Below are positions 41,928-48,770 of a stretch of 64,000 nucleotides of DNA, piece after piece; position 1 is the stretch's first letter; each line of letters opens with the position of its first letter. This DNA comes from Nocardioides sp. JS614 (GTDB taxonomy: Bacteria > Actinomycetota > Actinomycetes > Propionibacteriales > Nocardioidaceae): assembly GCF_000015265.1 (NCBI RefSeq), contig NC_008699.1, forward strand, positions 3,844,001-3,908,000, written 5' to 3'. Both the position numbers and the translations under genes were made by a program. The notes under the pieces were generated by a model. That model did no database searches. It was not told the origin of the DNA and saw only the letters and a program-made list of their open reading frames with translations.

Positions 41928-41944
41928 GATACCAAAGTGGTATC
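41928..41944. promoter_or_regulatory. Autoregulatory operator of the toxin-antitoxin pair
   Basis: GATACCA-AAG-TGGTATC is a perfect dyad with 7-bp arms. The antitoxin -10 (TATCAT on the minus strand, 41931-41926) overlaps it, so the RHH antitoxin bound here would block its own promoter. Confidence 0.7.
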
Positions 41945-42000
41945 GCGCGGATCTGCCGCATTCCGTGCGAGGTCACGCTGCGGCACGGAGTGTGCGCCTG

Positions 42001-42096
42001 CCACCTGAGCACGCGAGAGGTGAGTACGGCGACCTGATCGGCGGCTCGTCCGACCGGGCCGTGAAGCTCCCCGACCCGACGTACTACCTGCCGTAG
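42001..42096 (+). pseudogene. Possible 3' remnant of a gene next to the toxin-antitoxin insert
   Basis: Frame 1 of the plus strand gives a protein-like tail, GEYGDLIGGSSDRAVKLPDP followed by TYYLP and a stop at 42094-42096. No start or ribosome site of its own is visible, and upstream it runs into the antitoxin promoter region. The last codons lie in the tandem repeat described next. It could be the end of a gene lost at the insertion, or chance. I cannot name the family. Confidence 0.3.
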
Positions 42097-42131
42097 GAGC
42101 TACCTGCCGTAGGAGCTACCTGCCGTAGGAG
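42084..42131. repeat. Three tandem 16-bp repeats at the rimI 3' end
   Basis: CTACCTGCCGTAGGAG occurs three times without interruption (42084, 42100, 42116). The third unit holds the last codons and stop of rimI (SYGR-TAG on the minus strand); the others extend beyond. Such triplication marks the edge of the inserted segment between rimI and tsaD. Confidence 0.85.
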
Positions 42132-42592
42132 CACGCCGGGCCGAGGCCCAGGCGCAGGACGACAGCGGTGGCGCCGTCGCGGTAGTAGCGGCGGCGCCGG
42201 TCGACCTCGACGAAGCCCCGGGCGGCGTAGAAGGCCAGCGCGCCCGCGTTGTCCTCGCGCACCTCCAGCAGCAGCCGGTCGGCGCCGCCCGCCCGGGCGG
42301 CCGCGACCGCCGCGTCGAGGAGCTCGGTCGCCACACCGGTACGCCGATGGGCGGGATCGACCGCGATCCGCTGGAGCTCGGCGATGTCAGCGACCACGCT
42401 GGTGGCCGCGTGCCCCACGACCTGCGGCCCGGCATCGCCGTCCACCTCGGCGACCAGGTAGGCGACGGTCGGCAGGTTGCCGGCGACACCCTCCTGGACG
42501 AGCGCGGGCGACCAGGCGTCGGCGCCGAGGTTGTCCCGCTCGAGGGCGGCGATCGCCGCGGCGTCCTCGGCGGTCGCCGGGCGGACGGTCAC
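42116..42592 (-). CDS. rimI: Ribosomal-protein-alanine acetyltransferase-like GNAT (RimI)
   Basis: This 158-residue GNAT enzyme has VTVRPATAEDAAAIAALER at the start, the acetyl-CoA loop AVDPAHRRTGVATELLDAAV (about 78-97) and EVREDNAGALAFYAARGF in motif B. RimI acetylates protein N-termini and is usually encoded between tsaB and tsaD. GTG 42592 overlaps the tsaB stop (GTGA). tsaD should follow but lies 2.1 kb further on. Confidence 0.9.
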   Translation of the reverse strand: MTVRPATAEDAAAIAALERDNLGADAWSPALVQEGVAGNLPTVAYLVAEVDGDAGPQVVGHAATSVVADIAELQRIAVDPAHRRTGVATELLDAAVAAARAGGADRLLLEVREDNAGALAFYAARGFVEVDRRRRYYRDGATAVVLRLGLGPACSYGR

Positions 42593-43227
42593 GACACGCG
42601 CTTCGGCGCGTGCGGGGTCGCCGCGTCGGGACGCCGCAGGTACAGCGGCTCGGGGTCGCACAGCTCGGCGCGCTCGTCGGTCACGACCCGCGCCAGCCAG
42701 CCGGCGCTCGGCGCCGTCGGCCCGGTCCGGCGGGGGAACACTTCGGGGTAGAGCACGGCCCCCTCCCCCACGACCGGGTCGTCGGTCGCCAGGTCGGCGG
42801 GCCTGCCGACGACCGGCCCGTCCAGCCGCAACCCCTCCGCGTCGTACCGGGCGAGATAGACCTCCTTGCGGCGTGCGTCCGTCGCGACCACGAAGTCGGC
42901 CGTGACCGCGCCGGTATCGACCGCCTCGACGGCGAGGACGTCGAGCGAGCAGACGCCGTACACCGGGATGTCGAGGACGAAGCCGAGGGTCCGCGCCGTC
43001 ACGAGCCCCACACGCAGGCCCGTGAACGGGCCGGGCCCGACGCCCGCGGCGATGGCCGTGAGGTCCTGTCGGACGACACCCGCATCTGACATGGCCCGCT
43101 CGATGAGCGGCGCCAGCTGCTCGGCGTGCTTCATCGACCGTTCGGCCACCAGCTCGACGACGACGTCGGTGCCGTCGTGGAGCGCCACGGTCACGAGCGG
43201 GGTGGCGGAGTCGAGGGCGAGGAGCAC
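42589..43227 (-). CDS. tsaB: tRNA threonylcarbamoyladenosine biosynthesis protein TsaB
   Basis: This 212-residue ASKHA-fold protein forms the TsaBD core of the t6A machinery. Seen are LLALDSATPLVTVAL at the N-terminus, SMKHAEQLAPLIE, and the signature GVGPGPFTGLRVGLVTARTLGF (about 62-83). GTG 43227 has TAGCCT (43239-43234) six bases upstream and no ribosome site. It is the first gene of the tsaB-rimI operon. Confidence 0.94.
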   Translation of the reverse strand: MLLALDSATPLVTVALHDGTDVVVELVAERSMKHAEQLAPLIERAMSDAGVVRQDLTAIAAGVGPGPFTGLRVGLVTARTLGFVLDIPVYGVCSLDVLAVEAVDTGAVTADFVVATDARRKEVYLARYDAEGLRLDGPVVGRPADLATDDPVVGEGAVLYPEVFPRRTGPTAPSAGWLARVVTDERAELCDPEPLYLRRPDAATPHAPKRVS

Positions 43228-43233
43228 GGCTTG

Positions 43234-43239
43234 AGGCTA
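43234..43239 (-). promoter_or_regulatory. -10 element of leaderless tsaB
   Basis: On the minus strand TAGCCT lies 6 bases before the GTG at 43227. Confidence 0.5.
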
Positions 43240-43313
43240 ACGCGTGGGCGATTCCTTCCCCTCCTGTGGATCTGGTGTGACCCGGACGTGGAAATGGCCG
43301 CCCTAGTGTTCGT

Positions 43314-43436
43314 GGTGTCGGGGGGACACCCACCGGCACCGGGGCCCAGGATCTGGGGGGGAGACAGGGCCACCGGTCGCGACAGATGACCGACCGAGCG
43401 GGACGTGGGGATCCGCCCGGCGCTGGGGGGAGCGCC
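43314..43436 (-). ncRNA. Candidate 6C-like small RNA (C-loop hairpins)
   Basis: Read on the minus strand this gap holds C-loop hairpins: GGCGCT-CCCCCC-AGCGCC (43436-43419), a weaker one around CTCCCCCCCAG (43366-43349) and GGTGTC-CCCCC-GACACC (43330-43314). The actinobacterial 6C RNA is defined by two hairpins with loops of at least six cytosines, and CTCCCCCCAG-type loops fit it. I see no clear minus-strand promoter. The plus strand has a TAGTGT -10 at 43304 and a terminator-like stem at 43452-43499, so the opposite strand (G-rich loops) cannot be excluded. No protein gene is visible in 43240-43532. Confidence 0.4.
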
Positions 43437-43451
43437 ACCGGTCGGTCCGAG

Positions 43452-43499
43452 AGGCCCGCTCCGCGCGCTTGGATCACTCCAGGAAGGCGGGGCGGGCCT
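43452..43499. terminator. Stem-loop AGGCCCGC...GCGGGCCT
   Basis: An 8-bp stem closes a 32-base structured loop. On the minus strand it follows the LuxR gene stop (43533) and may end that message. On the plus strand it is followed by TTCCCTC and could end the candidate RNA. Confidence 0.45.
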
Positions 43500-43532
43500 T
43501 TCCCTCGTCGCGCGGCGGGTGCGGACGCCGGG

Positions 43533-44180
43533 TCACGCCTCGGGGGCGTCCTGCCCGCGTTCGCCCGCGGACGGGAAGCCGTGGTCGACGCCCCAGGCGA
43601 CGGCCTGGGCGCGGCTGGTGACCTCGAGCTTGCGGTAGACCGACCTGATCAGGCTCTTGACGGTGTTGATGCTGAGGTAGAGCTCGGCCGCCAGCTCCTC
43701 GTTGGAGCAGCCGGCGACGATCAGCCCGAGGACGTCCTGCTCGCGCGGAGTCAGGTTGACGTCACGCCCCAGCTGGCGGCGCCGGTCGGCCTGGTTGTCC
43801 AGGTCCGCCTGGGAGCCGTCCTGCAGGTGCCCAGCGGCGAAGGCCTCGATCGCGGCCACGAGCTCCTCCGCGTGCAGGCCCACGGAGATCGACGCGACCG
43901 CGCCGAGGTCCAGGGCCCGCGCGGTCAGTCCCGGCTGGAGGACCCTGGAGAGGGCGAGCACCCGGTCCGGGTGCTCCTTGACCAACCGCTCGAAGTCGTC
44001 CTGCTCGCCGACGTAGAGGCCGAACACGTCGTACACCACCACGGTGTCGGCATCCGCGTCCGCTGCGTCGACGACGACGACCCGGTCCGGGAACCGGGCG
44101 AGCAGATGCTCGACCCCGGCTGCGATCACGGGCTGCTCGGACAGGACCATCACCGACACCACCCGGTTGCGCGCGGACAT
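43533..44180 (-). CDS. LuxR-family regulator with receiver-like domain (orphan)
   Basis: The 215 residues have an N-terminal receiver-like domain and a LuxR helix-turn-helix at about 143-200 (LTPREQDVLGLIVAGCSNEELAAELYLSINTVKSLIRSVYRKL). The N-terminal acidic pair of receivers is replaced by SEQ (VMVLSEQPVI), so control by ordinary phosphorylation is doubtful. ATG 44180 has GGAGAAGGG upstream; the open frame before it is not family-like. No kinase gene is adjacent. Confidence 0.85.
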   Translation of the reverse strand: MSARNRVVSVMVLSEQPVIAAGVEHLLARFPDRVVVVDAADADADTVVVYDVFGLYVGEQDDFERLVKEHPDRVLALSRVLQPGLTARALDLGAVASISVGLHAEELVAAIEAFAAGHLQDGSQADLDNQADRRRQLGRDVNLTPREQDVLGLIVAGCSNEELAAELYLSINTVKSLIRSVYRKLEVTSRAQAVAWGVDHGFPSAGERGQDAPEA

Positions 44181-44248
44181 CGGATCCCTTCTCCTCTCTC
44201 GACTGATCTGACGTCGAGATTCCCCTTCGGATCCGCGTTCAAACCGGC

Positions 44249-45331
44249 TCAGGAGTCGATCCGGTTGCCCTCCTCGTCCCAGTGCGCGGCGACCTTCTTG
44301 CTCGGCTGCACCCGCGGCGGCTCGCCCGGCATCTTGGGGTAGTCCGGCGGGAAGCTCAGCTCGCCGCCGGGCAGGTCCTCCCAGAGCCGCAGCAGCGGGT
44401 CCAGGGAGTACGCCGTGTCGTCGATGCTCGCCCACGGATCGCCGTCGGCCACCCGATCCGGGACCGTGAACAGGTTGTAGTCACGGGGGTCGCCGATGCC
44501 GGCCAGCTCGTCCCAGGTGACCGGGGTGGAGACGGGTGCGCCGGGCAGCGGACGCAGGGAGTACGCCGAGGCGATGGTGCGGTCGCGGTTGTTCTGGTTG
44601 AAGTCGACGAAGATCCGCTCACCGCGCTCCTCCTTCCACCACTCCACCGTCACGCCCTCGTCGCGGCGCGCCAGCTCGCGGCCGAAGCCGATCGCGGCGT
44701 GCCGGACGTCGGTGAACTCCCAGCGCGGCTCGATCCGCACGTAGATGTGCACCCCGCGGTTGCCCGACGTCTTCGGGTAGCCCACCAGGCCGAGCTCCTC
44801 GAGGAGCTCCCGCGCCACCCCCGCCACCCGGACCGCGTCGGCGAACGAGGTGCCGGGCTGGGGATCGAGGTCGATGCGCAGCTCGTCGGGGCGGTCCACG
44901 TCGGCCCGGCGGACCGGCCAGGGGTGGAAGACCAGCGTGCCCATGTGCGCGCACCACACCGGGACGGCGATCTCCGTGGGGCAGATCTCCTCCGCCGTAC
45001 GCCCTGACGGGAAGGTGACCTGGACCGTGTCGACGTAGTCGGGTGCACCCTTCGGCACCCGCTTCTGGTAGAACGCGTCGGCGTCCTTGTCCTGCGGTCC
45101 GGTCGCCAGCCGCATCCCCTCACGCACCCCCGAGGTCCAGCGCTCCAGGGCCGTGGGCCGGTCGCGCAGCGCGCGCATCAGCCCGTCCTCGACGCTCGCG
45201 AAGTACTCGGCCACCATCAGCTTGGTCACCTCGGGCGTCCGCTCGGTCGCCTCGTAGATGACCCGGTCGGGGCTGGACACGCGGACGGCGCGCCCGCCCG
45301 CCCGGACCTCGGCCGCGCTCACCTTCGCCAT
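44249..45331 (-). CDS. LigD-type polymerase (primase-polymerase) domain protein, stand-alone
   Basis: This 360-residue archaeo-eukaryotic-primase-fold polymerase resembles the PolDom of LigD used in end joining. The catalytic acids are Asp154 and Asp156 (RIDLDPQPG) and Asp243 (IFVDFNQN), with His195 in SGNRGVHIYV. There is no ligase or nuclease domain, and no ku gene nearby. ATG 45331 is the natural start. Actinobacteria often carry such stand-alone copies with roles in repair or gap filling. Confidence 0.9.
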   Translation of the reverse strand: MAKVSAAEVRAGGRAVRVSSPDRVIYEATERTPEVTKLMVAEYFASVEDGLMRALRDRPTALERWTSGVREGMRLATGPQDKDADAFYQKRVPKGAPDYVDTVQVTFPSGRTAEEICPTEIAVPVWCAHMGTLVFHPWPVRRADVDRPDELRIDLDPQPGTSFADAVRVAGVARELLEELGLVGYPKTSGNRGVHIYVRIEPRWEFTDVRHAAIGFGRELARRDEGVTVEWWKEERGERIFVDFNQNNRDRTIASAYSLRPLPGAPVSTPVTWDELAGIGDPRDYNLFTVPDRVADGDPWASIDDTAYSLDPLLRLWEDLPGGELSFPPDYPKMPGEPPRVQPSKKVAAHWDEEGNRIDS

Positions 45332-45448
45332 GGAGGGAGGCTATCCGGGTCCGGACTCCTCAGGTCCGGTCGAAATCGACCGATCGTCAGGTCATCGGTC
45401 GCACGGACCAAGTTTGATCCGGACACCGGGGGATCATGCGACCACCGC

Positions 45449-45516
45449 AGAGCCCCGTTGCCGCGCGCTCGTGCCCACCTCCCGGGGTGGGTTCGAGAAG
45501 GCGGCAGCGGGGCTCT
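45449..45516. terminator. Long nested hairpin
   Basis: The outer stem AGAGCCCCGTTGCCGC pairs with GCGGCAGCGGGGCTCT (one G-U). A nested inner stem, CTCGTGCCCACC with GGTGGGTTCGAG, has two mismatches. It lies just past the stop of the leftward small gene at 45528, so a terminator is the simplest reading; a structured RNA is also possible. No gene is seen in 45332-45527. Confidence 0.6.
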
Positions 45517-45527
45517 TGCCTTGGTGC

Positions 45528-45830
45528 TCAGAGCAGCGAGTTGGGCTGGAAGGTGGGGCGGCGGTCGAGGTCCTCCCGGGCCGCGCGCACGAACTCGAAG
45601 CCGGCGGTGAGCGTGACCTGCCAGGTCGGGTCGGTGTCCGGCGTACGGCGCAGGTCCTCCGCGCAGCCGACGTGCATCGGCGGGAGGTGGAAGGCGTTGC
45701 GGGCGACCTCCTCGGGCGTGCCGAGGAACGCGACCGGCCGGCCCAGCGACTCGGTGCAGACGCCGCAGATCCGGCTCAGCGCACACCGGGTCACCCACCG
45801 GGTCGAGCCCAGCGCCGGCACCGGGGCCAT
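45528..45830 (-). CDS. Small Cys-containing protein, function unknown
   Basis: The 100-residue protein has Cys16, Cys22 and Cys25 (CALSRICGVCTESL) and a later MHVGCAEDLR, a spacing that could bind zinc. ATG 45830 overlaps the desaturase stop (TGATG), so it is translated from the desaturase operon. No family is recognised. It may be an accessory factor of the desaturase system. Confidence 0.7.
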   Translation of the reverse strand: MAPVPALGSTRWVTRCALSRICGVCTESLGRPVAFLGTPEEVARNAFHLPPMHVGCAEDLRRTPDTDPTWQVTLTAGFEFVRAAREDLDRRPTFQPNSLL

Positions 45831-47032
45831 CACGAGGCGCTCCGCATCCAGCCCCCGAGCTCCCGGCGTCGGGGCGGCCGCTCGGCGTCGGAGCGGCGCT
45901 TGCGGTCCCGCTCCGGGCTCGGCGGCTCCGCCACCGGGGGAGGCTGGTTGCCCGAGGTCATCGAGTTCGGCAGCGAGAGCTTGATGATCGTGCGCAGCGC
46001 CTGGCCGTACTGCCGGTGCAGCGGCCCGGTGGTGTAGGGCAGGTCGTACTTGTCGCACAGCTCGCGCACCCGCACCGCGATCTCGGCGTACCGGTTGCTC
46101 GGCAGGTCCGGGAACAGGTGATGCTCGATCTGGAAGCCGAGGTTGCCGCTCATGACGTGCAGCAGCGGGCTGCCGTTGAAGTTGGCCGCGCCCAGGATCT
46201 GGCGCAGGTACCACTCCGAGCGGGTCTCGTCCTCGATCTCCTCCTCGGTGAAGTGCAGCGCCCCGTCGGGGAAGTGTCCGCAGAAGATGATCCCGTAGGA
46301 CCACAGGTTGCGGATCACGTTGGCGGTGAGGTTGGCGGTCAGCGTGGTCTTCCAGTTGCGACCGGACAGCGCCGGGTAGACGACGTAGTCCTTGAGGATC
46401 TGGTTGCGGCCCTTGCGGAAGATCTGCTTGAGCTGCCGCTTCATCTCCTTCGGGTCCTTCTCGCCCTTGCGGATCCGCTCGATGTCCAGGTCGTGCAGGG
46501 CCACCCCCCACTCGAACAGGGTCGCGAGCAGGGCGTTGTAGACGGGTTGTCCGAGGTTCGCCGGGTGCCACTTCTGCTCGCGCGCCATCCGGAGGATGCC
46601 GTAGCCGATGTCGTTGTCGTAGCCGAGCACGTTGGTGAACTGGTGGTGGACGTAGTTGTGGCTGTGCTTCCACTGCTCGGCCGGCTGCGCGGTGTCCCAC
46701 TCCCAGTTGGAGGAGTGGATCTCGGGGTCGTTCATCCAGTCCCACTGTCCGTGCATGACGTTGTGGCCGATCTCCATGTTCTCGAGGATCTTCGCCACCG
46801 CGAGCAGCCCGACGCCCGCGGCCCAAGCGGGCTTGCGGTTGCTGGCGAACAGCGCCACCCGGCCGGCCGCGGCCAGCCCCCGCTGGATCGTGATGATCCG
46901 GTTGATGTACGCCGCGTCCGCGGCGCCGCGCGAGTCCTCGATCTCGGCCCGGATCGCGTCGAGCTCGCGGCCGATCTGCTCCACCTCCGCCTCGGTGAGG
47001 TGGGTGTACTCCTTGACGTCCGAGATGGCCAT
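45830..47032 (-). CDS. Fatty-acid (acyl-CoA) desaturase, DesA3-like
   Basis: This 400-residue integral-membrane di-iron desaturase has its three histidine boxes: His90-x3-His94 (GHNVMH), HSHNYVHH (125-130) and QIEHH (301-305). It has membrane stretches near 70-90 and 232-250 and a charged C-terminal tail. ATG 47032 follows GGAGG. The ferredoxin-reductase gene lies just upstream in the same operon and should supply electrons, as Rv3230c does for DesA3 in M. tuberculosis. The product is probably an oleate-type unsaturated acyl chain. Confidence 0.92.
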   Translation of the reverse strand: MAISDVKEYTHLTEAEVEQIGRELDAIRAEIEDSRGAADAAYINRIITIQRGLAAAGRVALFASNRKPAWAAGVGLLAVAKILENMEIGHNVMHGQWDWMNDPEIHSSNWEWDTAQPAEQWKHSHNYVHHQFTNVLGYDNDIGYGILRMAREQKWHPANLGQPVYNALLATLFEWGVALHDLDIERIRKGEKDPKEMKRQLKQIFRKGRNQILKDYVVYPALSGRNWKTTLTANLTANVIRNLWSYGIIFCGHFPDGALHFTEEEIEDETRSEWYLRQILGAANFNGSPLLHVMSGNLGFQIEHHLFPDLPSNRYAEIAVRVRELCDKYDLPYTTGPLHRQYGQALRTIIKLSLPNSMTSGNQPPPVAEPPSPERDRKRRSDAERPPRRRELGGWMRSAS

Positions 47033-47056
47033 GTGATCCTCCAGGGATGCAGTCGG

Positions 47057-48163
47057 TCAGATGTCGAGGGTGCAGTCGCCGACGGCGGCGGTGACGCAGG
47101 TCTGCACGCGCTCGTTCGGTTGGGAGAACTCCTCGCCGTTGCGCAGGTCGCGCACCTTGCCGGAGACGAGGGTCAGGGTGCAGGTGTGGCAGATGCCCAT
47201 CCGGCAGCCGAACGGCATGCCGACGCCGGCCTCCTCCCCCGCCTCGAGGATGGTGGTGGCGCCGTCGGCCTCGACGGACCTGCCAGAGTTGCGGAAGGTG
47301 ATGGTGCCGCCCTCGCCGCCCTCACCGCCGAGCTCGAGCGAGAACCGCTCGAGGTGCAGCCGGTCCTCCAGACCGGCCGCCTTGAAGTGCTCGGCGATCG
47401 CGTCGAGCATCGGCCCCGGCCCGCAGGCCCAGGCCTCCCGCTCGCGCCAGTCGGGGCAGATGCCGTCCAGGCCCCGGTCCGGGTGGGCGAGGTCGAGCAT
47501 CCCGTCGAGGTCGGTGTGCAGCCGGTGCACCGCCAACGACTCGTGCCGGGCCTCCAGCTCGTCGAGCTCGGCCCGGAAGATCATCCGGTCCGGCGTCGGC
47601 GAGGAGTAGTGCATGACGACGTCGGGCAGCGCCCTGCCGTTCTTCCGGGCCCGCCGGTCCATCGTGCGCAGCATCGCCATCACCGGCGTGACGCCACTGC
47701 CGCCGACGAGGAACAGCATCCTCGGCGGAGGCGGGTCCGGCAGCACGAAGTCGCCCTCGGGGTGGGCGAGCCGGACGATGGTCCCGGGGGCCAGCCCGTT
47801 GACCAGGTGCGCCGAGAGCTTCCCCTCGGGCATCGCGCGGACCGTGATCGAGATGGTCCGCCCGCGGCGCAGCGGCGGCGAGCTCACGGAGTACGACCGC
47901 CACTGGAAGCGGCCGTCGACCTGCACGCCGATCCCGACGTACTGGCCCGGGCGGTGGTCGAAGTGCCATCCCCAGCCGGGCCGGATCACGAGCGTGGCCG
48001 CGTCGTCGGTCTCGGGGATCACCTCCTCCACCCGGCCGCGGAGCTCGCGCTCGCTCCACAGCGGGTTGAGCAGCCGCAGGTAGTCGTCGGGGTGGAGGGG
48101 CGTGGTGAGCTTGTCGCCCGCTCCGCGCAGGCGACCCCACGGGATCGTCGTCGGTCCGGCCAT
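47057..48163 (-). CDS. Ferredoxin reductase for the desaturase (FAD, NAD(P), 2Fe-2S)
   Basis: The 368 residues have an FAD domain (RSYSVSSPP near 88; LVNGLAPGTIVRLAHPEGDF), an NAD(P) domain (LFLVGGSGVTPVMAMLR near 147) and a C-terminal plant-type ferredoxin domain with cysteines in FGCRMGICHTC and a final QTCVTA. This is the electron donor type used by DesA3-like desaturases. ATG 48163 is the first gene of the operon; a perfect dyad lies 11 bases upstream. Confidence 0.92.
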   Translation of the reverse strand: MAGPTTIPWGRLRGAGDKLTTPLHPDDYLRLLNPLWSERELRGRVEEVIPETDDAATLVIRPGWGWHFDHRPGQYVGIGVQVDGRFQWRSYSVSSPPLRRGRTISITVRAMPEGKLSAHLVNGLAPGTIVRLAHPEGDFVLPDPPPPRMLFLVGGSGVTPVMAMLRTMDRRARKNGRALPDVVMHYSSPTPDRMIFRAELDELEARHESLAVHRLHTDLDGMLDLAHPDRGLDGICPDWREREAWACGPGPMLDAIAEHFKAAGLEDRLHLERFSLELGGEGGEGGTITFRNSGRSVEADGATTILEAGEEAGVGMPFGCRMGICHTCTLTLVSGKVRDLRNGEEFSQPNERVQTCVTAAVGDCTLDI

Positions 48164-48173
48164 GCGATTCAGT

Positions 48174-48185
48174 GAACAATTGTTC
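48174..48185. promoter_or_regulatory. Perfect dyad GAACAATTGTTC upstream of the desaturase operon
   Basis: The 12-bp palindrome lies 11-22 bases before the reductase ATG, inside the promoter zone. TetR-type regulators of desaturase genes bind such dyads; no regulator gene is adjacent, so the protein is unknown. Confidence 0.55.
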
Positions 48186-48271
48186 TCCGAATCAGTCAAC
48201 GCCCCTAGGGGTGACCTGGCTCTCGCTCCCCGCCGCGACCGCCGGCTTGCGGACAGCACTACCGTGGGGGC

Positions 48272-48673
48272 ATGGCGTACAACGTGGAGAAGACCGACGA
48301 GCAGTGGCGCGAGGAGCTCTCGCCGGACGAGTACGCCGTGCTGCGCGAGGCCGCCACCGAGCGGGCCTTCACCGGCGAGTACAACGAGACCGAGACCACC
48401 GGGGTCTACCGCTGCAAGGCCTGCCAGGCCAAGCTCTTCGAGTCCGACACCAAGTTCCACTCCGGCTGCGGCTGGCCGTCGTTCTACCAGCCGATCAGCG
48501 ACACGATCGAGTACCTCGAGGACACTTCGCACGGCATGAAGCGGGTCGAGGTCCGCTGCTCCAACTGCGGCTCCCACCTCGGGCACGTCTTCCCCGACGG
48601 CTACGGCACCCCCACCGGCGACCGCTACTGCATCAACTCGATCAGCCTCACGCTGGAGCCCAACGACTCCTGA
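48272..48673 (+). CDS. msrB: Peptide-methionine (R)-S-oxide reductase
   Basis: MsrB repairs oxidised methionine in proteins. The 133 residues have zinc cysteines 48, 51, 96 and 99 (CKAC, CSNC), the catalytic Cys120 in RYCINS and GWPSFYQPI at 67-75. ATG 48272 has TACCGT at 48260-48265, six bases upstream, a likely leaderless -10. The gene is divergent from the desaturase operon. Confidence 0.95.
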   Translation: MAYNVEKTDEQWREELSPDEYAVLREAATERAFTGEYNETETTGVYRCKACQAKLFESDTKFHSGCGWPSFYQPISDTIEYLEDTSHGMKRVEVRCSNCGSHLGHVFPDGYGTPTGDRYCINSISLTLEPNDS

Positions 48674-48705
48674 CCCAGCTCCGCCGAGACCGGGCCGGCG
48701 GCGAT

Positions 48706-48755
48706 GGGTCGTGTGCCTCAGCACGCGCCATGGCGCGTGCTGAGGCACACGACCC
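48706..48755. repeat. REP-like palindrome family B, copy 2 (perfect 50-bp palindrome)
   Basis: Two 25-base arms are exactly complementary with no spacer (GGGTCGTGTGCC... with ...GGCACACGACCC, centre GCGCCATGGCGC). The same element lies between groES and groEL at 28240-28289. Here it separates the convergent ends of msrB and a lipoprotein gene. Confidence 0.85.
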
Positions 48756-48770
48756 GCACTGCCTGAGCGG

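Noticed and set aside
42084..42131. CRISPR array
   Set aside because: The three 16-bp units are directly adjacent, with no spacers between them and no cas genes.
48174..48185. KstR-type site at GAACAATTGTTC
   Set aside because: The half-sites are separated by four bases, not two, so it does not fit TNNAACNNGTTNNA; kept only as a separate dyad.
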